From Dirofilaria immitis (taxonomy: Eukaryota > Nematoda > Chromadorea > Rhabditida > Onchocercidae), in NCBI GenBank assembly GCA_024305405.1, contig JAKNDB010000098.1:3281501-3345500 (forward strand): a stretch of DNA of 64,000 bases. The letters are read 5' to 3'. This document shows positions 1 to 10,628 of this stretch, piece after piece. Both the position numbers and the translations under genes were made by a program. Positions within the stretch are counted from its first letter, which is position 1. The number at the start of each line of letters is the position of its first letter. The notes under the pieces were generated by a model, which ran no database searches, was not told where the DNA came from, and saw only the letters and a program-made list of their open reading frames with translations.

Positions 1-1664
1 CATATGCATTCAAGCATGATGGCGAATTCTATTATAATTTTGTTTAATTTGTATTTCGAAAAAAGTTCTTAAAGATCCGATTAGAGTAAATTCACCGTCA
101 AAAATGCCAACGATTGAATGATTTATTAAATATTACTTAGATAAGAAATGCTATTGCTGTTGACTATATCTAAATAAAATTTGATTTTCAGGCGTTTTGC
201 ATTTTTCTGAATCAATTACTCTGAAAGCGACGTCATCATTTAGTTATACTCATATATAAGATCTCAAAAGATGCATTCGCTTCATTATGTTCAAAACATT
301 ATAATATAATATTAGCTGATATGAATACATTGATTTATTGCTTACAAATGAATTGCACTGCGTAAATTATTTGTTGTTTTTAAAAGGAAAATAATTTAAT
401 TTCTTTCTTGATAAAATATTTTTAGCAGAAATAATTGTTCGTTCTAGCAGCATAGAGATATAATGTATCATGAACGAAAATTTTAAAACTTTCCGAAGTT
501 TCTGTTTCAATTTTCGATAATTAAAAGCTTCCTTTACCAGCATTTTCGATGTTTTATTATTTTGTATATGGAAGTTTTGTTAAATCTTGCTTGAACTTTT
601 GATAGGAGTATAATTAGCAATTAGTCCGATATGCAATACAAGTTACACCATTCAATACATGCTAATTAATCTTCAGTTCTCGCCTGTCGTAAAAAAATGT
701 AGGATAAGAAAAGCAAGAATGAAATTGAAATTAAACATGTGGTGATGTTTTGGGTGTAAATATATCAAGTATTATTATAATCTCAAATGATTATTTATTT
801 CAAATATCAGAACTCAAATTTTTATTTTTGATAGTTGCACTCAAAACCAAGAAATTTAAACAATATTTATTACTGAATATACATTTCAGTAATTGTGACA
901 TGAAATGATAATAAAGTCAAATATTAAATAATAACAAAACTTTATGAATTGAGAATCAAATATACAGAAGCAAACAATATAGAGAAAGAACAGTTAAATC
1001 GATGCTGAAATTAAATATAACATGTTATGATATTGCACAGGTAAACGTATACATGTGCTGCCATGATCTTAAATAAATAATTATTTCAAATGCAAAGTCC
1101 AAATTTTTGTTTCTGATGAGTCTCATTTGAAACACAGAAATTCAATTAATATTATTTCCTGAATATACATTCAAAATATACATTTTTCATGTATACTTCT
1201 TCAATATTACATTCTCATAGATATATTATTTATCCTATTCTTTAAAATATTAATTTATAACAAGTATGTTTCTGCTATTGGATGCAATTTTACACTTCTT
1301 TGTTTTGGTTTTCTAGCATCACGATCCACGTGTGACACATTCAAATAGTACATATTAGCCTAACGACAGAAAAGTTATGCTCAACAACTTAATGTTTCAT
1401 AATAACAAAAAAATGGAATGAAGCAAAAATTGTTGATATCTCATCAATGTTTTCGAATTATAGATGGAAAATATGATGACCGTAAATAAATGTTATAGAA
1501 AAAAAAATAGAATATTATGGATTGCGCATGAAAATGTTCAAAATTATAAAATGAATGCAACATGAAAATCTAATTGAAACTGAAGATTTTATGTTCAATT
1601 ATCATTAATATTTTTAGCAATCAATTAAGTGATAATAAAGATAACATAAAAGGTAAAATAATGT
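1..1664. other. AT-rich intergenic DNA, no gene seen
   Basis: No open frame with coding character or splice structure was found on either strand. A diverged direct repeat of about 100 bp is visible at roughly 784-885 and 1074-1175; both copies carry a run like TCAAATTTTT and end in CTGAATATACATT. This interval lies downstream of the zinc-finger gene, so its 3' UTR probably falls just below 1665. Confidence 0.5.
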
Positions 1665-2432
1665 TCACAGTCCTGCATGCCAAATTATTTTCTCCATTAA
1701 TGTAGATGTGCTGATAATGCCGTCAGTAGATACAATAACTTTGCAATGAAGTATTTTAGCCGAATCCTCATGTTTCTTTTTATTTCTCAGCAAATTAAAA
1801 TTCCCACTGAATTCTGCGCTAGAAATATTGAACTTGCATGGCTTATGTCTATTCATTTCATGCTTATTCCGACACCCACGCCGAGTGAATCCCCTACTGC
1901 ATATACGGCATTTGAACGGTTTCTCGCCTGCATGTATTCGATTATGCTCATTCAGATAGCTGCCGCGAATGAATCTTTTCCCGCATATTCCGCATTTGAA
2001 TGGTTTCTCGCCTGAGTGTATTTTATTATGTCTATCCAGATCAGAGCGTTGACTGAAACTCTTATCGCATTCATGACATTTGAACGGTTTTATGCCTTCG
2101 TGTGTTGTTCGAATATGCCTATTCAGTCGATTGCTGTTAATGAATCTTTTATCGCATACATGGCATTCGAACGGTTTCTCTCCTGTATGTATTCGATTAT
2201 GATCATTCAGGGCTATGCTGCGAGTGAATCTTTTACCGCATATACTGCATTTGAATGGTTTCTCGTCTGCATGTATTCGATTATGTTCATTCAGGTGACT
2301 AGGCCGATTGAATCCCTTACCGCATATACGGCATCCGAATGGTTTCTCGTCTTTATGTGTTTGATTATATTTGTTTAAATCCAATTGATCAATTATCCTT
2401 ACCTGTACTGATGAATTGCTTTTAGTTGACAT
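1665..2432 (-). CDS. C2H2 zinc-finger protein, six fingers
   Basis: A single open exon of 255 codons encodes six C2H2 fingers in tandem at about residues 34-54, 62-82, 90-111, 119-139, 147-167 and 175-196. Fingers 1, 2, 4 and 5 follow C-X2-C-X12-H-X3-H; fingers 3 and 6 use H-X4-H. Most linkers are the classical H-x-GEKPF-K/E-C type (two are ADEKPF-like, one is EGIKPF). Before finger 1, residues 19-26 (LNKYNQTH) look like the end of a decayed finger in which the first His is Tyr. The last ~60 residues are polar with no recognised domain. Tandem fingers of this type usually bind DNA in the nucleus as transcription factors; the target is unknown. The start is supported by a TTTCAG acceptor directly before the ATG. 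It could be the 3' exon of a longer gene, but the immediate ATG argues for a complete frame. Confidence 0.85.
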   Translation of the reverse strand: MSTKSNSSVQVRIIDQLDLNKYNQTHKDEKPFGCRICGKGFNRPSHLNEHNRIHADEKPFKCSICGKRFTRSIALNDHNRIHTGEKPFECHVCDKRFINSNRLNRHIRTTHEGIKPFKCHECDKSFSQRSDLDRHNKIHSGEKPFKCGICGKRFIRGSYLNEHNRIHAGEKPFKCRICSRGFTRRGCRNKHEMNRHKPCKFNISSAEFSGNFNLLRNKKKHEDSAKILHCKVIVSTDGIISTSTLMEKIIWHAGL

Positions 2433-2438
2433 CTGAAA
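2433..2438 (-). promoter_or_regulatory. Splice acceptor abutting the zinc-finger start codon
   Basis: Read on the minus strand, TTTCAG sits directly before the ATG of the zinc-finger gene. It fits either an SL trans-splice site or the end of a 5' UTR intron. It also fixes the chosen start, because no upstream coding sequence is needed. Confidence 0.55.
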
Positions 2439-5400
2439 CTAATTGAAATAATTTACTTTATAACTCAAGTGATTTGATGATTATTTTTTTAATTTTTGAG
2501 CAGTCTCAACAGTACAAAGAGATTCCAATGATAGTGTTTTATTGTGATTTATCCGAAATAAAATATGATATTGACAGATAAAAATTTGACTATGTTGTGA
2601 TTCTGGAATCTAAACTATTTTCTATGCTGATTTAAAACAGAATATTAGGTTAAATGATGCAGAAAAACAAAAAAAAATATTAACGGATATTTGCGAAATG
2701 ATTCAGAGATTGAAAAATCTTCTATATAAGTTCGTGTTATTCTACAGAGAGTTCAAACGCAAAATATAGACTACTTCGAAAGTGAAGCGAAAAACTGATA
2801 AGAGTAAAAACCAAAACGGAAAATTTATATTTTTTTAGTCAAAGCAATAATTCATTCACTTACTGTTACTTGTGTGACGAACAATGGTAATGTAGCTACT
2901 AGGATGTAATATGACAGCAGCATATTGATTCGCAAGCGATAAATTTATACGATAAATAGTAATGGCTGAAGTAAGGATACTACCGTATATTTCTGAAAGA
3001 TATTTTAGATAAATATTTCACAAAATATATAAATTAAATGAGAGTGAATCGCAATAAATAATAAAAACTGTACTGATTTGGAATGTTATTTGGAGACTGA
3101 TTTTAAACATTTCTATTAATAAGGGATTATTTATAATAAAATATACTACGGTGCTCTTAATCTTTTGCATAATCATGCAGGTTTTATTTCACTCTGAATA
3201 TTTTATTTTACTATAAATAAAGCGATGAAAAGTGGTTCATAGAAAAAAGAGAGTTTAAAAAGCTTGATAATATTTAATACTATATATTTGTTTTATATGT
3301 AATGACAACGATTTCATCGAAAATCATAGATTTATGTAAATTTATGCAAATAAAAGTGATGATTATAATTTCAATGCAGCGGATTATTCAACTCTTTTTT
3401 TTGTGAAATGTTGATGATTTCTGTTAATGAATAATTCATTACCATTAGCTAATTGTTGAAATTAAAATTTGTGGAAATTGATTACTTCAGGTATAGAATC
3501 TGATTTTAATTATTGTTTGCACAAAACATAAATGTTCATTTTAGCTTTTTGTATTCAAAGCCTACTTTTGCGAAACATTAATTTTTTCCCAAATATTCGA
3601 AAATTTTATTCATAAAAGTAAATATACTTTTTTTCATTGGAATAAAAGATATTATTTTTACCTCTGCAAATAATTGAAAGATTAACAGTTGAAGGAATAC
3701 TTTTGTTTTAAAACATGAATCAAAACAAGCTGTATTATTGATTGTTTGTTTATTCAGAATATTTAATAATATTAAAATATCTCAATCATGTTAATTATTC
3801 TGACAAATATAATTCTAAAATTTAGGAAACTTGGATGGTTAAAACATTTTTAATTTTTAAGCAAAGAAATTAAGAACGACAGTTTGATTGTAGTAAATGT
3901 AAAAAAATAAAGTAAGTGATCTTCATGTCCTAGATCTCCATTAGAATTAAAAATACGCATTATACGAATTGGTAAGTAACCACCACAAATAAAAATAACG
4001 GATTTTAATGGTACATATAAAATTGATTTTAGGTTTAAACATATTTATGACTTTAATGCCCTTATGCAGGTCTGTCATTTTTCCATAATTTATAATGTCA
4101 CAACGTAACAAATTTTTTGAATAGCGATGTCACTGCTACATTGTTAATAATAATAGCATGTGCATTAATGATTTTCATAGATGCAAAAATATTTAATATT
4201 GCATGATATTCTCAAAGATTTTGTCTACCTTATTCATTAAATTATTAATTTATAGCAGCAGTATATTTTTGCTGTCTCATGGAAACTATATTTTCCTTTA
4301 TTTTTGTTTCCTGGCATTACGATTCGTTCTTCTATATCTGCATCTTTGATTTCCCCTATCATTTCATCACAATTTTTGATTATTTCCAAACGATTTCATT
4401 TCTGTTTTCTATACGTGTTTCTCTTTTACTAAGGATAATTCAATTACTGAATTCAGTAATTTGTTTTGTGATAGATGTCTCTAACTATGAATAACTGTCT
4501 TTTTTCGCTACGTTGCATTTTACATTTCTACTGGTTGTGAATCGCTTTGTAACCATAAGTTTAGCAAAATCCAACAATTTTTCCAAAAATGATTTGATTG
4601 CTTTGATTCATTTGATTAATTTGTACATATACCATATGTGTATAGCGAATAAATTGCAAAGATTTCCGTAATAAAAGAAAATATGAATGTCACTGAAATC
4701 GTGAATAGAACTAGAAAATCAATGACAATGATTCGTTATTTTTTTGGATTTCGCATGAATGGGTACATATTGTGCATGTATATTTATTATATAATCAAAG
4801 ATGTAAGCTGAAATTCTCCCTTTTGTCTTTCAGTTTTATTTTCCACAAGCCAACAAAAGTCCTAATTCTTATATTCATAACAATATCAGAATCCACCACT
4901 TACGAAAGAAAATCGGTTCGATCCATAAGAAATCGGGATCCCTTTTCTTTTTCTTGAGTTATGTTATCGTCATTGAACATGTCTCACTAATATCGTTGAA
5001 ATTGTATGATTGATTATAATCGCTGCTATATTGTCGGATTAATGCTTGTCGTATTAAACTTGTCGTATTAATGCTTAATTACCCAAGTTTGAGATTGGAG
5101 TCTTTAGATTTTGTCTTTGGCGATGTTTGGAGTTTAAATAGAAATAAAGAATTTGCAACTCTGTATACCTTTTGCAGTGCAAAAGCGGATGAATTCTTCA
5201 CTGCAGTGTGACAGATTCCTTTGATAAAATTGCTTCGTTCTTATGTAAACTTGGAAATTCTCGGTAGTTATGCTTTTGCTAGTTGAAAATGTACTGCTCT
5301 TGTAAAACATGCAAAAGAGATTATCTTTGTTCTATTATGGAAAGATTCTTTTGAAATTTTGACGACTGAGAAGACAAATTTTATCCCAACTTGTCATCTG

Positions 5401-6199
5401 CAATAAAAATTTTTCCTGACCTGTTTCTTAACCTTCCAAGTTTCAGTTTTATGAATTTGATATTTGAAAACTTAGAAACAGTAAAAAATTTAAGTAGGCT
5501 AGTTCAAATCTACTTCCGTCATTATCTTTTAATCAATTTTTGAATGAATAATTTATCATAATGATGAGAAAAAATAGTGGTGAGTAATTATTCGTACTCC
5601 TTACCGTAAATATAATATTTCATACTGGGAAATTTTAATATTTTTACTCAATCTTTGTGAACTAATTGTTTCTCAAAGTAAAAATTGCAACAAATAATAG
5701 CAAACAAAATCTCATGAGAAAATTGCTTAATCAAGTTTTTGCTAAAGTCGAATCAATGATTGAATGATTAAATCAATTGCAATCTTATATAATATTTCAA
5801 TTTGCATTGTATATGAAGCATGAAAAATGAATAAAACATAATAATAGAAATAAATCATCATAGATTTGAAATGATAATAAAAAATCATGCAAAAAGATTA
5901 AGGGTCACATATATAAGAGAAGCGTTTAAAATTTTGAATTTATAACTTGATTTCTTTTATTGATGCATACATAACTACGGAATACGTAGCGTTTGAAGCA
6001 CTCATATGGTGATATTATCGCAAATCTTGATGATTCTATTACAATTTTTGCTGTCCATTCTTTAATTAGTGAATTGAATTGTTTTCTTCTTCATTCAAAA
6101 CTCCCCAGCATTTATTTTGTTTTCATAAATGTTTTATAAATCGCTTAAGTCATATCATCGAAGGGAATAAAAACCTAACGGATCGTATTTGAAGCAATG
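2439..6199. other. AT-rich intergenic DNA, no gene seen
   Basis: No supported gene. A hydrophobic open frame at 4279-4494 has no splice context or family resemblance and is probably chance. About 130 bp at 4205-4335 resembles 1195-1330 (both have ATTAATTTATA followed by a TTTGTTTT/TTTTTGTTTC stretch and a CATNACGATNC motif), suggesting an old dispersed duplication. A 13-bp word CTTGTCGTATTAA occurs twice near 5045-5073. Confidence 0.45.
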
Positions 6200-7090
6200 A
6201 ATTGTACAGTTGCTTCTTTTGGTTAATTCCTTTCCAACCCAAGTATCTTATCTATGTCATGAATCCATTTGAGTTCGAGAAAATCTTTTTTTCGTTTTAC
6301 TTCGATCATTTTCAAGCATTCTGTTGTTGTATTCTTTATCACTACAAAGAAATTCTCTTATTTTCATTGAGGCCTTTCCAAAAATACTCATAGTTTCCTT
6401 GTACTTATATAAGACTTCTTCTGTTCCGTCAGCAGGTACAGTGAGAAGTCTTTTGAAGCGATAAAATCATATATTTTTATCGCCATATCATTCAGCCAAA
6501 GAAAACGACTACAGCTTCTTTCTCCATATTGTAGTCCCAACTAGAATGTAAGAATGCCATTTCGATATCAGCTATTATCACTACTTTCATCATGCGAAAA
6601 CGTATTAGTACTTAATAGATCAGGTAGCAATTCTTGACCTCAGTAAAACACTTCGTTCATGCCTTTGAATCCTTGAGATATGCTGAGACATCAGAAACGA
6701 TCCTCAATTTTGTTATTACCTCATTAGGAGTTAAAACTTCATGATATGGCAAGTACTGTTATAACATCTACTTCGTCCTTCGAATGTACTTCTTCAATTA
6801 TGCCCGATCTTGATTAATCTTTAATTGTTTTATGGTATAAATGAAAGATTGATTTGTGTTGTAGACGTTGATTAAGTTCTTTAAACATCTAATGCATAAT
6901 CCAATTGCTTCATAATTTGTGCTTGGAATCTTTTTAAGGCAGATCCATCACTCAGTTTGAGGAATGTTAGAATTTTGTACAATGTGAGGAATCCTTTATC
7001 AAGTAAATACGTTATATAAAACGAATAATTTATTGCTTTAAAATATTGTTTTATTTTCCTACGGTTTCCGATAGGTGTTTTTGACAAAAT
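6200..7090 (-). mobile_element. Decayed BEL/Pao retrotransposon, reverse-transcriptase region
   Basis: Reading the minus strand downwards, short motifs of the BEL/Pao polymerase appear in the family order: a weak match before the RT (LSDGSALKRFQAQIM, ~6890-6960), SGIIEEVHS (~6790-6815), YLPYHEVLTPNE (~6725-6760), TKLRIVSDVSA, LIRFR followed by IADIEMAFL (~6550-6600), FLWLND (~6485-6505), IFGKASMKIREFL (~6350-6395) and KILGLERN (~6220-6250). The frame changes at least twice and several stop codons interrupt it, so the element is dead. In intact elements these motifs belong to the reverse transcriptase that copies the element's RNA. No protease, integrase or paired LTR could be placed. Confidence 0.8.
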
Positions 7091-7199
7091 TCCGGAAGTA
7101 TTAATTGTATATAAGTGTTATCAAAATGTTAAATGGAAGATGCTAACAAAATTAAAGAACTTAATCATTACATGATGGATGTTAAAGGAACAAAGGGGA

Positions 7200-7720
7200 T
7201 CAATGGGAAAGAGAATTAAAAGCTTTAAAAGCAGTAAATTTCGATTTGAAGTCAGTGTCTCAGTTCAGTCACTTCGATAAACAGTAGCTCGATCGATAGC
7301 TAGCATCAGTCAATGTTATCATCGATAGCCAATATCGGGATTCATCGAGCGCCTTTAACAATATAGAAGCACAGGCGACAGTTTAAAGGAGCAAAAGATC
7401 AAGTGATAATAAGAAGTAAGCTGTAAAATGGAAGTAGCATTACCAAAAATTTACTGCTCAAATCCAAACGATTGTTGATATCTCTTGTTCTTTTGCAGTA
7501 GATTATCCATTTAATCTATATCGTTGTTTAACCCTTTGTTTAATTGATATCGTCCCTTTGTTTAATTGATATCGTTGCATAACTCGTACTATTGCCCAAA
7601 CCCGTAAGCTTGTTCAATTTACATGTTGTGTAAGCGCAATATTCTATTGTAACATTTTACGACCGAAATAAAGACTACTGCTGATCAAGCCAAGTCATAA
7701 TGACAAAACGATCAATCTCC
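7200..7720 (+). other. Possible LTR-like segment beside the BEL/Pao remnant
   Basis: This stretch is less AT-rich than its surroundings. It contains GATCGATAGC-type repeats, a 22-bp perfect tandem duplication (7532-7575) and near its end an AATAAA in CGAAATAAAGAC (~7666), the sort of signal found in LTRs. No partner copy was found in the window, so it could be a solo LTR or unrelated sequence. Confidence 0.2.
7532..7575. repeat. 22-bp tandem duplication
   Basis: Two perfect head-to-tail copies of a 22-bp unit beginning CCCTTTGTTTAATTG. A degenerate third half-unit lies just upstream. Confidence 0.9.
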
Positions 7721-8347
7721 TATCAACAGCAACAAAGAAAATGATTTTTTCATTCAATTCAGAGGAGAAAAAAGAAAGTAGAAAGCCATTACATTGTAAT
7801 TCATAGAAGTTATGAATTTTAAATTTTACAAATATCAAAAAGTGATAAATACTATTTCCAAATAAGTGTTTCAACTTATTCTCTTGATTGTGATCAAATT
7901 TTCAAGGTGACCTTGAACAAATCATTAAACTTATGCAATTAATTGCTCATTGATAAGCTGAAATAGAATTCTATGAAGGAGTGATAGAAGGTTACCGATG
8001 ATGTGAAATCGTATCAGTAAAACCGATTATTTAAAACGGCTTGAAATGCTTCAAACTTAATTCCACTTTTTTATACAACATCGCTTCGAGTAGTAATGCG
8101 TAATTGTACTTCTTTCCTTTGAACAAAAAAAAAAACTTTCCCTTTCGTCGTCCTTTTGTTTCATCATAGTAGTTTTTTGCATTTCAATTCATCGATACTA
8201 TTTCATCTTCACTATCCTTTGGACTAAAATATTAAGCGGAATGAATTTTAGAAATGTATGTTCCTATAGTGACATTGAAGAAGCAATGAATTTTTATTTG
8301 CCTACTTGTTTAAAATTCATTTGACGTTTTACAAAAAGATTAGAATT

Positions 8348-8695
8348 GTTCTATGCACCTATGTAATAGAAATTACAAGAAAAACACACGAACAAATACA
8401 GAAAATTCAATTGAAATGAAATTTATTTATCGCCAGTTATCATTAGAAAAAAAAATAATATCGCCACGTCGACTCTATTAAACCCGCCACGAGTAGATCA
8501 CAATGATAGTAATCACATATTGCGCAATTATCAGTGAATAACTTTTCGTCTATGGATATAGTAATATAATGGAAATTTGAATTTTCTAGTCGAAAATGTT
8601 CTGTACACCTATGTAATAGAAATTGTAAGGAAAACATAGAAGCAAATATAGAAAATTCAATTGAAACGAAATTTATTTATCGACACTTACCATTA
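8348..8695. repeat. Two ~98-bp direct repeats, 250 bp apart
   Basis: Positions 8348-8445 and 8598-8695 are about 85% alike. Both share CACCTATGTAATAGAAATT and GAAAATTCAATTGAAA. On the minus strand each repeat spans an intron-like segment: the upstream copy has a perfect donor (GTAAGT at 8690-8685) and acceptor (TACAG at 8605-8601), while the downstream copy has a damaged donor (ATAACT). Confidence 0.8.
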
Positions 8696-8772
8696 ATATT
8701 TTTTTTACAAATATTTTGAAGATGTGTAAAAGAACTTCCGAAAATATAGCTAGAAGATGCTGCTGCTATCAT
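8443..8772 (-). CDS. Unassigned two-exon small gene model
   Basis: Minus strand. Exon 1 is 8772-8691, starts at an ATG and ends one base into a codon before GTAAGT. Exon 2 is 8600-8443, follows a TACAG acceptor and ends at TAA. The join keeps the frame and gives 79 residues with an Ala/Ser-rich start and a Cys pair in an NCAICDYYHC context. I recognise no family. The intron is 90 nt and lies inside a tandemly duplicated segment, so the model may be one piece of a larger decayed gene. The open frame across a consensus donor and acceptor is the only support; there is no homology evidence. Confidence 0.3.
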
Positions 8773-8921
8773 GAATCAGCAAAAAAAATTTCAAATACTT
8801 ATTGTTTTCACAATGTATTTTTGAAGTTTATTAACGAAGGCAGAAAAGTTTTCGATTGTGCAATAATAATTCCAGTAGTAAAGTACGAAATGGGATAGGG
8901 AAATTTTTTCAACATATTTAG

Positions 8922-9320
8922 CTACACTCTTATTTGCAAAAAGATACTATTTCTTTCTGATTGTGACAAACTTGACATGGGTGATTTTTTCTCTTCAGTC
9001 CTTTTTTTCTCTTCAATTGATTTCTTCAATTTCTTGTTTCTCATACTTGAAATGAAGTTCAATTAAACCTTTATTGCGGTAACATGATAATACATCAACG
9101 AACGGAGCGATTACAATCAATCATACAATTTCAATGATATCAGCAAGACAAGATTAATGACAATGACATAACTCAAAGAAAAAAGAGATTAAAAAAATTT
9201 GCTATATAAACCAACCTCGATGGACACTCTTAACAACGGTTTGGTGATTCGGACTCTCATCGTTAGTGAATGGATTCCTTGCAATTTCATCGACATTAGT
9301 TAAAGCGGATTTTTGAAATT
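8922..9320 (-). CDS. Orphan exon pair, unassigned
   Basis: Minus strand. A 105-nt segment (9320-9216) is open in one frame (34 codons, including DEIARNPFTNDESPNHQ). It is preceded by a pyrimidine tract ending CCACAG and followed by GTTGGT, and it is clearly richer in G+C than its flanks. About 170 bp downstream a Lys/Glu-rich 40-codon frame (9044-8922) follows a TTTCAAG acceptor. The two do not join in a single phase without another exon. They may be remains of one gene; I recognise no family. Confidence 0.25.
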
Positions 9321-10628
9321 CTGTGGATTTAAAAAAAAAAAAAAAGAAAAAACAAAATTATAGCATTACAATGAAAACACATGAATTTTTCATGCCAATT
9401 ATTTTTAGTGTTTCTAAAAACAAGAATCTGTAGAATCTGAATTATTAATTACGGTAAACCGCAAATTTTTTGCTCTTTTTAACATAGCTGAAAGGTCAGT
9501 GCTTTACATTTGTCGTGTTATTGCAACTTTAAAATATTGCAATTATTTTGTGAACTTTGCGTGACAGTGTACACTAGATGATTATTTATCACATATATCG
9601 ATGAATTCGTTTAACTAAGGAAATTATATTTCGTACCAAAATTAATTATTATCTAAAAGATAAAAAGCAGCGGAAGCAGATAAGTGAAGGTGTATAGTTT
9701 TTTTTTTTGTTTTAAAATGCAAAAGCATATAAAAATAGAAGAATCCAAATTTTTTTGCATTTATTGAAGGCTTATTCTTAAAAACAATTCGTGATGTAAA
9801 TAATGCAATAAGTATTTCTAACACTTTTTATTAGTTTTGAATTTCAAACAACAAACTTTGCGTGTTTTAATATTATATTTCGATAAAATATGTTGTGATA
9901 TGAATGCATCTAAAGATGAATGAAATGCTAATAAATATTTAGTAACGATGCAGTAGCGTTCATAATTTTTTTTCTTTTTTATTAAACAAATAATACAGCA
10001 GTGATTATTATTTACGGGTTCTAGTTGAAAATATTCGTTATTTGTGATATGAAATATTTGTAAATAATATAAAAATTATTATTTTTCTAATTCACTATTT
10101 TTTATCATATAAATCTTCCGTTTAGTTTTATATTTTCCAGCTGTGAGTGGTCTTGCATTGATTGCAATTTTATCCTAAATAGTTTCAAACAAATGAATAT
10201 GAGAATTAAACGATTCTTTTCTTCAATTTTTTTGTTGCTCAATTCTTTTTAAATTGATTGAGTAATTTTATGGTTTGTAAAAATGTAGCAATGAATTTTA
10301 AATAAGCTGAATTTTGCATGTAATAATATTTATCATATTTAAGATTATAGTATCAAAAATTTCTCCAATGTTAAATGAATTTGGTATGCAAATTAAAATT
10401 CTCATACATTCAAAAATTTCGAATAGAATGCTTGAGAAGAATTTCAGGCGATTCATCTGTAAAAGAAATTGTCACAAGGATTGGTTAATTTATTGATCCT
10501 ATTCAGTGATTTTAAAAAATTTTCTTGCCTTTGAAAAGAACTATTACATTCAGTACTGAATTGAATAGCTTTGCCGATTTCATCAGTTATTTTGAACGCT
10601 TATTTTTCTACCTCACTTTTTCATATCA

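Noticed and set aside
1746..2378. Plus-strand open frames across the zinc-finger gene
   Set aside because: They repeat with finger periodicity because they are antisense shadows of the tandem C2H2 fingers.
4279..4494. Hydrophobic 71-codon frame
   Set aside because: AT-rich DNA yields Phe/Ile-rich frames by chance; no acceptor, donor or recognised motif.
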